Source of the DNA: JABDPF01 sp036351055
GTDB taxonomy: Bacteria > Pseudomonadota > Gammaproteobacteria > Xanthomonadales > SZUA-36
Direction: 5' to 3'
Length of the DNA: 36,967 nucleotides
Assembly (NCBI GenBank): GCA_036351055.1
Contig: JAZBOH010000094.1
Span: 1 to 36,967, forward strand
Every line of letters starts with the position of its first letter. Within the stretch, counting starts at the first letter, position 1. The notes under the pieces were generated by a model. It worked only from the letters and a program-made list of their open reading frames with translations. It was not told the origin of the DNA and ran no database searches. The position numbers and the translations under genes are program-made. Of the stretch, positions 1 to 8,234 are shown piece after piece.

Positions 1-1743
1 GACCGAACCCGCCGGCACAAAGACCGGGTTATCCAGGGACTCGTAGTCATCCCCGGCAAGGGCTGTTCCGCCGATCTGCAAATTGATATTGAGACCGCCG
101 GCCGGCGCCGCTTCACCGAGGTTCAGAATGAACGCGCCCACGGTGTTGGGTTCGGCGGCGTCGCCCTTCCTCTCGATGGTGACGGTTGGCTTGTCGTCGT
201 CGAACAGGTTCATGCTCGCTTCGGATTGCTCTCCCGGCGCGTAATACGCGTCGCAGCCAAGGTCCTGCTTGCCGGATTTTCCTCGGCCGGAAGCCGTTTG
301 CGCGTATTCACCGCAGTTCTGGAAATCAATGTCACCTTCCAGCACGGTGAGCACGATGGTCTCTACCGGCTCTTCTTCCTCGTCGTCCAGTACCTTGACC
401 GGCACATCAAACACCGTGGAGCCATAGGGCACATTGACCGTATCGGGAATTGCCTCGTAGTCGGCATCGGGTGTCGCTGTTCCACCCACGCCAAGACCCA
501 CGTCCAGGCCACCCCACGGCGGATTGCCGCTCAGGATCAGTTCAAAGGCGCTGTCCTTCTTGGGCTCGGACGCGCTGCGCTTGCTGCGGACTTGGACCGT
601 GACGCCGTCATAGTAGTTATCGAAATAGCAGTAGCCATTTGTCGCTGGCGCAACCGCTTCGTTCGTGCAGTTAAAGGACTGGCTGGTATACCCGGAAACC
701 GCTGTTTCGGTAGCGGTACAGGTATTGGACGGCCCGACATTGGACAGATTGAAGACCGCGGGCATGTTGTTTGAAGCCTGCTGACTGCTCTGGTCTATGG
801 TCGCGTCGCTGCACGAGACCGTCACGTCTACCGGCATGGGATTGCCGTCGGAGAACCACTTGTAGACCGTAAATGTCGCGTTGTCGTCGTCGTCTTCGAT
901 ATTCAATGTCGCAGGTGTGCCGGCCGAGGCTGTATCATTGCTACCCCAGACCCTCGCGTCAGTCACACCCACCGTGACCGTTTCATTGCCCTCGTAATCC
1001 GGGTCATCCAGTACGTTTATCGGGATGTCGAAACTCCATTCACCGTCTTCGAACCAGGCCTCGTATTCATCAAAAGAGCAGCCCTCCTGGGAAGCTCCGA
1101 TCGACTCGAAATCTTCACCTTCAGTCGCTGTTCCGCCGGTAATACCAATACAGGCAACCACGGTTCCGTCGAATTGCACGGGCGGGATCGGGCTGACCGC
1201 CGCGGTAAAGTACCCATCCGTCGAGGGCTCGGCAGCATCGGCGCCTGCCGTCAGGTTGACGGTGTAATTGACGGGGGGGAGCTCATCGTCTGCAATGTTC
1301 ACCGTCACGGTGCCGCCTCCCGGCGACGCGCTATCGTTGCACTCACACCAGACCGTTGCATCGGTCACAGCCAGTGCCACGGTTTCATTGCCCTCAAATT
1401 CCGAGTCGTCCAGTACGTTAACGGGAATCTGCACACTGGACTGGCCGTCGTAAAAGAAAATTTCATATTCGCCGGAAGAACAGAAATCGCTGGTGAGGTC
1501 CAGGGTTTCGAAGTCCACACCTTCAGTCGCTGTGCCACCCTGCACATCAATACAAGCGGGGATGTCCCATATGTAACCGACCGGAATGCTCGGGCTGATC
1601 TCTGCCGTGACAAAACCATCTGTCGCCGGCTCGGCCGCGTTCGCTCCAAAACTCAGGCTGATCGTAAAATTGGTTTGCGCGAACAGGTTCGCCGAGAACA
1701 GCGAAAAAAGTGACAAAACAAGGAATTTCCGGAACAAAGACAT
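1..1743 (-). CDS. Secreted Calx-beta repeat protein (partial, C-terminus outside window)
   Basis: An uninterrupted minus-strand frame runs from an ATG at 1743 to the first base of the window (581 codons), so the 3' end is missing. The protein opens with a signal peptide (MSLFRKFLVLSLFSLFSA, likely cleaved after NLFA) and then carries repeated Calx-beta-type modules. Typical motifs are GGTATEGxDFE, PVNVLDDxEFEGNETV and NIxDDE, seen near nt 1680-1280, 1270-880, 590-210 and again from about 190. Between the second and third full modules (nt 860-610) lies a Cys-containing prealbumin-like segment. Calx-beta modules are calcium-binding beta sandwiches of large surface or secreted adhesins. The protein is probably exported and may be surface-attached, but its anchoring or secretion signal would lie in the missing part. 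It is divergent from the caspase operon and may be unrelated to the T6SS. Confidence 0.85.
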   Translation of the reverse strand, partial: MSLFRKFLVLSLFSLFSANLFAQTNFTISLSFGANAAEPATDGFVTAEISPSIPVGYIWDIPACIDVQGGTATEGVDFETLDLTSDFCSSGEYEIFFYDGQSSVQIPVNVLDDSEFEGNETVALAVTDATVWCECNDSASPGGGTVTVNIADDELPPVNYTVNLTAGADAAEPSTDGYFTAAVSPIPPVQFDGTVVACIGITGGTATEGEDFESIGASQEGCSFDEYEAWFEDGEWSFDIPINVLDDPDYEGNETVTVGVTDARVWGSNDTASAGTPATLNIEDDDDNATFTVYKWFSDGNPMPVDVTVSCSDATIDQSSQQASNNMPAVFNLSNVGPSNTCTATETAVSGYTSQSFNCTNEAVAPATNGYCYFDNYYDGVTVQVRSKRSASEPKKDSAFELILSGNPPWGGLDVGLGVGGTATPDADYEAIPDTVNVPYGSTVFDVPVKVLDDEEEEPVETIVLTVLEGDIDFQNCGEYAQTASGRGKSGKQDLGCDAYYAPGEQSEASMNLFDDDKPTVTIERKGDAAEPNTVGAFILNLGEAAPAGGLNINLQIGGTALAGDDYESLDNPVFVPAGSV

Positions 1744-2003
1744 ACCGCCCATTTTTTGTTGACTCCACGGATGAGCGCCTTGAATCGGCGCAATGTTTGC
1801 AGAATTGTTGCTACCCCAGACCTAAACTTAGCACAGCATCTGGTTTTTTGTGCCCAAACAGGCAAGTAATTTCACAAATCTTTACATTTTCAAACAGTGA
1901 AGTAGCCCACAGTTTGCATTCTTTGGCTTGTGCTATTCTTCTATAAGTGAACAATCAATCATCAGTCCTCGGGATTGTTGCCTCTGAATTAAGGGATGCC
2001 ATC
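1744..2003. other. Divergent intergenic region between Calx-beta gene and caspase operon
   Basis: This 260-bp region separates two divergent genes and should hold both promoters. It is more AT-rich than the flanking genes from about 1800 on. A CRP-like element and an extended -10 (listed separately) point towards the caspase operon. I saw no convincing promoter hexamers for the Calx-beta gene. A GTG at 1947 in frame with the caspase gene would add 19 residues, but it has no ribosome-binding site and sits at the predicted transcription start, so the region is treated as non-coding up to 2003. Confidence 0.5.
1896..1939 (+). promoter_or_regulatory. Putative promoter of caspase operon with degenerate CRP-like site
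   Basis: AGTGA-AGTAGC-CCACA at 1896-1911 matches the CRP core TGTGA-N6-TCACA at 8 of 10 positions. An extended -10 (TG-C-TATTCT, hexamer 1934-1939) lies downstream and places the start near 1946, so the palindrome centre is at about -42. The same geometry with perfect sites occurs before hcp and vgrG. The match is imperfect and the -10 is only 4/6, so this is a weak call resting largely on the parallel. Confidence 0.3.
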
Positions 2004-4766
2004 ATGCAAATGTTGAACAAATTTTCGCTCTCGTTCGCCATCAGTTCGATCGCTTTGATCGCCGCGTTTTCCGCGCCGATGTATGCCGCCACCGACGACC
2101 CCTCCAGGGATGCCGACAAGCTATTGGTTGTCGATTGCATGCTGCCCGGAAAGGTCATGAAACTGGGCAGCGGCGCCCGTTACATGTCAGCACGACGGCC
2201 CATCAAAACCACCGGGGCAGACTGTGAAATCCGCGGCGGAGAATACGTGGCCTACGACCGCGCCAGTTACGCCTCTTCCCTGAAAGTCTGGCTGCCAGAC
2301 GCCAAGTCGGGCGACCCCAAGGCCCAGACCTACGTGGGTGAAATGTTCGAGCAGGGCCTGGGCACCACACCGGATTACGAGGCCGCCGTGGCCTGGTACC
2401 GCAAGGCGGCCGAACAGGGCTATGACCGGGCCCAGATGAACCTCGGTTCCATGTACGAACGCGGGCTCGGTGTTGAGAAAGACGAAGTCGAAGCGCTCAA
2501 CTGGTACCGCAAGGCTACCGGGCTGGAGGACGACGGCCTGGTGCTGGCATCGGAGGTCGCGGAAATCGAAGCCGAGGCAGAGCAGTTGCGGGTTGCCCTG
2601 GCCGCCAGTGAGGCCGAGGTCGCGAAACTGAAGAACAGCCTCGACAGCTCGCGCCGCGAGATGGACAACAGCCGCATCAAGCTCGACACGACCCTGCTCG
2701 AACTCGAGGAAATGCGCTACATGGCTTCACGCAGCCAGGCAAGCGGGGCTGCCGGCGCAGACGTGGAGCAGCTCAATGCCCAGATCCAGGAAAAAGAAAG
2801 GCAACTGGAAGCCAACCGGGCAGAACTGCAAAAAATGCAGGCAGCCTACGACCGGCAGGAGGCCCAGTTTACCGCACAACTCAGTGCACAGCAGGGTGGC
2901 GAATCATCCTCCGATCAGCTGCTCGAACTGGAACGGCAGAAAATCGCAGACCTCGAAAAACAGGTCAGCGAGCTCAGCAATGGCCTGGAACTGCGCCAGT
3001 TCGAATTGAACCAGAGCAATGCCCAGCTCGCCGCGCTGCGCCGTCAACTGGAGGCCCAGGCGGCAAACGACAAGGCGGCGGCAGCCGCCAGCATGGCCGA
3101 GCTCACAGCCATCATCGAACAGCAAAAGGCCGAACTGGAAAAGAAAAACCAGGACATCGGCTCACTGCAGGGAGCACTGGCCCAGCAGCAGCAGGCGCTG
3201 CAGCGTGAACAGGCCAGCTTGCAACAGCGCGAACAGCAGGCACTGCAGAGCTCCGGCCCGGATTCCGCCGAACTGCAGGCAGAACTGGCCCGGGAGCGTT
3301 CACGCCTGGCCAGCCTGGAGGGCGAGGTCGCCAGCCTGAGCCGCGAACTCGAGCTGAAACAGTCCAACCTGGACCAGAGCAACTCCCAGCTCGCCGTACT
3401 CAACAAGCAGTTGGCGAACACCAGTTCCCAGCAGATGAGTGCCGAGGAATCCATGGCCCAATTGCAGGCCATGATCAGCGCCCAGCAAAGCGACCTGGAG
3501 CAGAAAGCACTTGCCATCGGCTTCCTGGAGCAGGAACTGGCCAACCAGCAACAGGAGTTGCTCAACGAGCGCCAGTCGTTCCAGCAACGCGAAGAGCAGT
3601 ATAAAACCACCACCGACATTGCCCTGGTCGAAAAACAGAACATGGAGAAACGCCTGGCGCAGACCGAGGCGCAACTGTCTGCTTACCAGCAGCAGCTGAT
3701 CGAAAGCGACCGCCTGATCACGAGCCAGCAGGCGGAAATCAACGGGCGCCAGCAGGAAATCGAGCAATTGCAGCAAGGCCAGATCCGGGCAGAAGCCACC
3801 CGCGTTCTCAACCTAGAATCCGAACTGGGTGAAAAATCAATCCAGCTGCTCAGTGCGCAAGGTGAAAACTCATCGCTGCAAAGGCAAATCGACGAATACA
3901 GGAACCAACTCGAGCGCATGCGCAACCAGCTTGCCAGCGGCAGCCTTGAAACCGCCGTCGTCATGCGTGGGCCGGAAGTTCAGGCCGCACCGGTTCCGAG
4001 AGCACGGCGCAACGACCTGCCGGGCGTTAAATTCGGCCGCTACCATGCACTGATTATCGGGAACAACAACTACTCCGAGTTCCCCGCACTGCAGACGCCG
4101 GTCAATGACGCCAAGGCCATGGCCCGGGTGCTGGAAGATCGCTATGGCTTCAAAACCCAGGTGCTGATCAATGCCGACCGCTACGCGATCCTGCAAACGC
4201 TAAATTCTTACCGCGAACGCCTGACGGAAGATGACAACTTCCTGCTCTATTACGCAGGTCACGGCACGCTCGATGAAAAGAACGACCGCGGTCACTGGCT
4301 GCCGGTCGACGCCAGCCCGAACAACAACGCGAACTGGATTTCCAACGTCGCCATCACCGACATCATCAATACGATGACGGCCAAGCACATCATGGTGATC
4401 GCGGACTCCTGCTACTCCGGTACGCTGACCCGTCAGGTCCGTACCAACCTGCAGGGCGGGCGGTCCGAGAAGATGGAGGCCGAGTATTACAAGCAACTGG
4501 CCAAGATCCGCTCGCGCACGGCCCTGACATCGGGTGGCACCCAGCCGGTGATGGACGGCGGCGGCGGCAGCAACTCGATCTTCGCCAACAGCCTGTTGCG
4601 GGTGCTCGAAACCAATACCGGCATCCTGCAGGGTCCTGACCTGTTCCTGGAAGTGCACCAGCAGGTCCGCTCTTCCGGCCTGAACGCCATCGACCAGGTT
4701 CCGACCTTCGATGTCATCCAGAACACGGGTGACCTTGGCGCGCCGTTTTTCTTCGTATCGTCTTAA
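2004..4766 (+). CDS. Exported Sel1-repeat / coiled-coil / caspase-fold protein
   Basis: The 920-aa protein starts at ATG 2004, chosen because AAGGGA lies 7 nt upstream and a signal peptide follows at once (MQMLNKFSLSF...APMYA). After a conserved-looking Cys-containing segment (DCMLPGKVMKLG) come two Sel1-like repeats (about residues 102-175), a very long Gln/Glu/Leu-rich coiled coil (about 177-650), and a C-terminal caspase (peptidase C14) domain (about 676-919). The catalytic dyad appears intact: His753 in YYAGHG and Cys803 in DSCYSGT. Caspase-fold proteases are Cys peptidases, usually with Arg/Lys or Asp specificity, which cannot be predicted here. Export suggests action in the periplasm. 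It is first in an operon with a TssB-TssC fusion 11 bp downstream, which links it to the T6SS by context only. Substrate and role are unknown; an effector, a sheath/envelope scaffold or a maturation protease are all possible. Confidence 0.88.
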   Translation: MQMLNKFSLSFAISSIALIAAFSAPMYAATDDPSRDADKLLVVDCMLPGKVMKLGSGARYMSARRPIKTTGADCEIRGGEYVAYDRASYASSLKVWLPDAKSGDPKAQTYVGEMFEQGLGTTPDYEAAVAWYRKAAEQGYDRAQMNLGSMYERGLGVEKDEVEALNWYRKATGLEDDGLVLASEVAEIEAEAEQLRVALAASEAEVAKLKNSLDSSRREMDNSRIKLDTTLLELEEMRYMASRSQASGAAGADVEQLNAQIQEKERQLEANRAELQKMQAAYDRQEAQFTAQLSAQQGGESSSDQLLELERQKIADLEKQVSELSNGLELRQFELNQSNAQLAALRRQLEAQAANDKAAAAASMAELTAIIEQQKAELEKKNQDIGSLQGALAQQQQALQREQASLQQREQQALQSSGPDSAELQAELARERSRLASLEGEVASLSRELELKQSNLDQSNSQLAVLNKQLANTSSQQMSAEESMAQLQAMISAQQSDLEQKALAIGFLEQELANQQQELLNERQSFQQREEQYKTTTDIALVEKQNMEKRLAQTEAQLSAYQQQLIESDRLITSQQAEINGRQQEIEQLQQGQIRAEATRVLNLESELGEKSIQLLSAQGENSSLQRQIDEYRNQLERMRNQLASGSLETAVVMRGPEVQAAPVPRARRNDLPGVKFGRYHALIIGNNNYSEFPALQTPVNDAKAMARVLEDRYGFKTQVLINADRYAILQTLNSYRERLTEDDNFLLYYAGHGTLDEKNDRGHWLPVDASPNNNANWISNVAITDIINTMTAKHIMVIADSCYSGTLTRQVRTNLQGGRSEKMEAEYYKQLAKIRSRTALTSGGTQPVMDGGGGSNSIFANSLLRVLETNTGILQGPDLFLEVHQQVRSSGLNAIDQVPTFDVIQNTGDLGAPFFFVSS

Positions 4767-4777
4767 AGGGCAAAATC

Positions 4778-6292
4778 ATGGCCGGCCTGGATATGGAATT
4801 CAGTTTCAGTAACGACCCCAACGGCAGACGGGTTGAAATCAAGCCCTTCAACCTGCTGCTGCTGGGTGATTTCAGTGGCAACGGGAACGGGGAGAGAATC
4901 CGGCTGACGCCCGAATGCCCCATCCTCAAGGTCGACCTCGACAGCGTGGACGAACTGTGGATGCGTTTCAGGCCGCAGCTGGGCTTCCGCCTTGGCTCCA
5001 TGGAGATCGAGCTGGCGCCGCGGGATATCGACGATTTCCACCCGGACGAGCTGTACCGCAATCTGCCGGTGTTCCAGGAAATGCGCGCCATGCGCAGGAA
5101 GCTGCTGGACCCGGCCAGTTCACGCGGTGCACTGGAAGAGATCCTGGCATCGGGCACGGTCCTTGAAGAGGCCACCAGTAACGATGCTCAGGCGTCGGCC
5201 GGGGAGCCGGCCGCGAGCAAAGAAAGCGCCGACGACCTGTTCGAACGCCTGCTGGGTTCATCGGCCAGCCGGTCGGCCCGGCCTGCGGCCGCTGCCGGCC
5301 AACTGGACTCCTTTATCCGCAAGCTGGTCGCGCCGCACGTGGTACAGCAGGCCGACCCGCGCGTGGATACGGCAGTGGATTCCCTCGACCTGGCCGCCAC
5401 GGAACTGATGCGGCGAATCCTGCACAACCCGGCCTTCCAGGCGCTCGAGGCTTCCTGGCGTTCATTGATCGATACCGTATCGCAGCTCGAACTGGATGAA
5501 ATCCTGGAGCTGCACGTATGCGATATCAGCCGGGGCGAACTTCTGAACGCCCTGCCCGATCCGGGCGTCAGCCTGCAGGACAGCGCACTGTTTGAACTCC
5601 TGGTCCAACGCCGGCAGAGAGCAGCGGACGATTCCCCCTGGACCGTGATCGTCGGCGACTACCGCTTTGGCGCTGGTGGTGAGGATATTGCCCTGCTAAC
5701 CGGTCTCGGCGCGGCTGCCGCGGTTAACGGTGGTGTTTTCCTGGCCGGGGCCGAACCCGGCCTGCTGGGCTGTGGCAGCACAGCCGAACTGGCGGATGTC
5801 CGCTACTGGTCAACCGGTGACGAGACCCACCGCCTGTGGACTGCGTTGCGGCAGAGCCCCTTTGCGCCGCACGTGGGGCTCGCCTTGCCGCGTGTTCTGC
5901 TGCGCCTGCCGTATGGTGAAAACGGCGAGGAAATCGACGCCTTCAGCTTCGAGGAAATGTCGGGCCGCAGGCACGAGGACTACCTGTGGGGTAACCCGGC
6001 CTACCACTGCGCCCGCCTGCTGGCGGAACAGTTCTCCCGTGAACAATGGGCCATGGACCCCGGCAGCCACCTCGACCTGGGCGAACTCCCGGCGTATTCC
6101 TATGTTGAAGACGGCGAGACGAAACTCCAGCCCTGCGCCGAACTGCTGATCCCCGAATCCACGATGACCGCCATGTTCGAACAGGGCCTGATGCCGGTGA
6201 TCAGCTACCGCAACCGGAATACGGCCGTGCTGGGACGGTTCCAGTCCATCGCCTCGCCCGTGACGGCGCTGGCCGGCGCCTGGGCCCGCTGA
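4778..6292 (+). CDS. TssB-TssC fusion, T6SS sheath-like protein
   Basis: This 504-aa protein joins a TssB/VipA-like N-terminus (about 1-130; LLLLGDFSGN, then SMEIELAPRDIDDFHPDEL) to a TssC/VipB-like domain (about 190-504). The latter shows LHNPAFQALEASWRSL, matching MHHPDFQALESAWRGL in the true TssC of this locus, as well as VIVGDYRF and LALPRVLLRLPYG. The Ala-rich linker contains DDLFERLLGS, similar in position and character to the N-terminal ClpV-binding helix of TssC. A TssC proper normally comes from a gene adjacent to tssB, and both exist at 19982-22006, so this is an additional paralogue. It could be a minor sheath or baseplate component, or a stand-alone polymer. AAAGGG precedes the start; the gene lies 11 bp after the caspase gene and 13 bp before the next. 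Confidence 0.85.
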   Translation: MAGLDMEFSFSNDPNGRRVEIKPFNLLLLGDFSGNGNGERIRLTPECPILKVDLDSVDELWMRFRPQLGFRLGSMEIELAPRDIDDFHPDELYRNLPVFQEMRAMRRKLLDPASSRGALEEILASGTVLEEATSNDAQASAGEPAASKESADDLFERLLGSSASRSARPAAAAGQLDSFIRKLVAPHVVQQADPRVDTAVDSLDLAATELMRRILHNPAFQALEASWRSLIDTVSQLELDEILELHVCDISRGELLNALPDPGVSLQDSALFELLVQRRQRAADDSPWTVIVGDYRFGAGGEDIALLTGLGAAAAVNGGVFLAGAEPGLLGCGSTAELADVRYWSTGDETHRLWTALRQSPFAPHVGLALPRVLLRLPYGENGEEIDAFSFEEMSGRRHEDYLWGNPAYHCARLLAEQFSREQWAMDPGSHLDLGELPAYSYVEDGETKLQPCAELLIPESTMTAMFEQGLMPVISYRNRNTAVLGRFQSIASPVTALAGAWAR

Positions 6293-6305
6293 CAGCGGCC
6301 AGCGG

Positions 6306-7103
6306 ATGCGACCCAGCAGGCCGGCAACTCGAAAGAGCCGCGACGAGACCCTGACCGCAAACGCGGAAATTTCTGTAGATGGCCGTAAAATTCAACTGAA
6401 CCTGGTCGTGCCGGCCGGCAAGGTTCCCCCGGAATCCATTTTACCCATACTGCATCACTTCTCGGAACAGGTGACCGAGGGAGTGGAAGACAAGAGCCAT
6501 GAGACCGGCAAAACCATTGCCTGTCGAAAAGGCTGCGGCGCCTGTTGCCGCCAGCCCGTGCCGGTAACACCCGCCGAGGCGCGGCAACTGGCTGCCCTGG
6601 TAGAGGGAATGCCGGAGCAAGAAAAGGCAACAATTCAAAAGCGTTTTGAATCCGCCATGCAAAGAGCCGAAGACGCGGGTATTAGCGGCATCCTGCTTGG
6701 CCTGGGCGGCATGGATGAAAAAACAAAACGCGAAGGGGCCCAGGCCTATTTCAGCCAGGGCATCGCCTGCCCCTTCCTGGTGAACGAATCCTGTTCCATC
6801 CACCCCGTGCGTCCGCTGGTCTGCCGCGAATACCTGGTCACGTCGTCACCGGAGCACTGCGAAAATCTCGATGGGCCAAACATCCACCGCCTGCCCTTTC
6901 CGGCCCCCATCACGCAAACCTTCGGCAAGGTGGACAGCCGGAGCAACGGGGAAGACGACCGCTTCATACTGTTGATTTCGGTACTGGAGTGGGCCTCGGA
7001 GCACCCGGCAGGTGGCAAAAAACGCCCCGGACCGGAGTGGGTTCAGGAATTCTTCCAGGAACTCTCACGGTCTGACATACCGGATCCCTCGCCCTACCTC
7101 TGA
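6306..7103 (+). CDS. YkgJ-family cysteine-cluster protein
   Basis: The 265-aa protein contains the cysteine signature of the YkgJ (zinc/iron-chelating) family: CRKGCGACC in the first half, then CPFL, CSIHP and PLVCREY further on, with a later HC. The N-terminal 35 residues are basic and polar without a signal peptide, so a cytoplasmic location is likely. The family is thought to bind a metal or Fe-S cluster but its biochemical role is unsettled. The start at 6306 has no strong ribosome-binding site, so a slightly different start is possible. The gene is third in the caspase operon (13 bp after the sheath fusion, 1 bp before the next gene), which suggests co-expression. A metal-dependent modification or maturation role for that module is speculation. 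Confidence 0.82.
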   Translation: MRPSRPATRKSRDETLTANAEISVDGRKIQLNLVVPAGKVPPESILPILHHFSEQVTEGVEDKSHETGKTIACRKGCGACCRQPVPVTPAEARQLAALVEGMPEQEKATIQKRFESAMQRAEDAGISGILLGLGGMDEKTKREGAQAYFSQGIACPFLVNESCSIHPVRPLVCREYLVTSSPEHCENLDGPNIHRLPFPAPITQTFGKVDSRSNGEDDRFILLISVLEWASEHPAGGKKRPGPEWVQEFFQELSRSDIPDPSPYL

Positions 7104-7104
7104 G

Positions 7105-7533
7105 ATGCCAGGCCCCTCCCTCATCTTCACGCTGTCCATCCAGGGTTCAGGAAACCTGCGCTTGCGGTTCCGGCAGGCATTGCTTGCGCGACACCCGAAA
7201 GTGACCGTCTACGATCGCAACCAGGATACAGAATGGAAGCACAACGCCTCGTTCCTGCCGCCGGCCCATCCGGAAGTTGCCGATATCGATGTATTCTTCA
7301 AGGTATCGGGGCCGTGTGACGAAATCACCCTGCGCTGCCGCGGGCAGCACCGCTTTTTCAGCTTCAACCCGGATCATCCGCAGAACGGTGAAGTGCGCCT
7401 GGAGCGCCTGCTTGGATCGATCGTCGACACCACTGAGTCGTTGCTGCTCGGCACAGGGGGAAAGGCTGTTGGAGGGGCAGCCGAACGCGGGACAGCCACA
7501 GAGACATTGGATCCGGTCCCGGAAAAGGACTGA
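7105..7533 (+). CDS. Hypothetical protein, last gene of caspase operon
   Basis: The 142-aa product starts at ATG 7105, one base after the stop of the YkgJ gene; a longer frame from 7012 would overlap that gene by 92 bp and is less likely. I do not recognise the family. The sequence looks like a compact beta-rich domain (LIFTLSIQGSGNLRLRF, then DVFFKVSGPCDEITLRCRG) followed by one helix and a Gly/Ala/Thr-rich low-complexity tail. There is no signal peptide or membrane segment. Its position suggests translational coupling with the preceding gene and a role with the caspase and sheath-fusion products. It converges on the vgrG operon, with 86 bp between the stops and no obvious hairpin terminator there. 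Confidence 0.7.
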   Translation: MPGPSLIFTLSIQGSGNLRLRFRQALLARHPKVTVYDRNQDTEWKHNASFLPPAHPEVADIDVFFKVSGPCDEITLRCRGQHRFFSFNPDHPQNGEVRLERLLGSIVDTTESLLLGTGGKAVGGAAERGTATETLDPVPEKD

Positions 7534-7619
7534 GCGCTGACGAGAACCGTAGGCAAGCCCGCGGCGATGGCCCCGCCGTAGGCGCAATAGTCACCCACGC
7601 TTGCTGCTGACAGCGTGTC

Positions 7620-8222
7620 CTATTCCTCCATGTCTGCCATGCGGCCACCACCGCCGTTGGCAATGTCGCCGGCGCTCTCGATGAAACGCTTGAAGCGCTT
7701 GAAAACCTGCTCCGGTCCTGCATCACTCGCCGCCATCATGACCGCACCGGACACCATGCCCGAAAACACCCCCTTATCCAGTTCAACCTCCGACCCGTCC
7801 ACCAATGGAATTTTGCAGTCATTAAAAGTGGCGGCGAAGGCGCATAGCCCCCCGGCCCGGCACGGGTCACTGGCCTGGGCGAATTCAAAGGCCTTTTTAC
7901 GATGGTCTTCGCTGGGTTTGTAAACCCAGGTTTCAGCGGACTCCAGCGCCAGCATCTCTGCCGGATTTTCGGCGATGGACGCCATTTTCCGCGCGCAGAC
8001 GCAGGCCCACCAGACGGCCTCCCGGGGCGGTAGCGTGCAGGAAGCCACCGTGATCGCGTCCTGCCAGAAACCGTCATCGCACAGCTTGAATATCAATTCA
8101 TCCGGGCGCGTGTCCGGGCTGTAGTGAACCCGCGCACCCTCGCTGAGCCGCTCGGCGGACAACAGGTCCGCCACCCGGCCTGAATTCATTTTTTGCCACT
8201 GATTATTCACGACCTGTTCCAC
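7620..8222 (-). CDS. DUF6931-like protein downstream of vgrG
   Basis: A 200-aa protein 12 bp after the vgrG stop on the same strand, so the two are almost certainly co-transcribed. It resembles, from memory, proteins annotated as DUF6931 that occur near T6SS spike genes; this assignment is not certain. It has several cysteines (AVWWACVCARKM, DPCRAGGLC) and a hydrophobic Gly/Ala/Met-rich stretch (VFSGMVSGAVMMAASDAG) but no clear signal peptide. The gene after vgrG is often a spike chaperone/adaptor, effector or immunity gene, so any of these is possible. No catalytic motif was recognised, which slightly favours an accessory role. Confidence 0.7.
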   Translation of the reverse strand: MEQVVNNQWQKMNSGRVADLLSAERLSEGARVHYSPDTRPDELIFKLCDDGFWQDAITVASCTLPPREAVWWACVCARKMASIAENPAEMLALESAETWVYKPSEDHRKKAFEFAQASDPCRAGGLCAFAATFNDCKIPLVDGSEVELDKGVFSGMVSGAVMMAASDAGPEQVFKRFKRFIESAGDIANGGGGRMADMEE

Positions 8223-8234
8223 CCCATGTCACCT

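Noticed and set aside
226..774. Open frame of 182 codons on the plus strand at the left edge
   Set aside because: Antisense to the Calx-beta gene, whose frame is open for 581 codons and has clear repeat motifs.
1947..2003. GTG start extending the caspase protein by 19 residues
   Set aside because: It has no ribosome-binding site, would hide the signal peptide, and overlaps the predicted transcription start; ATG 2004 has AAGGGA and begins the signal peptide.
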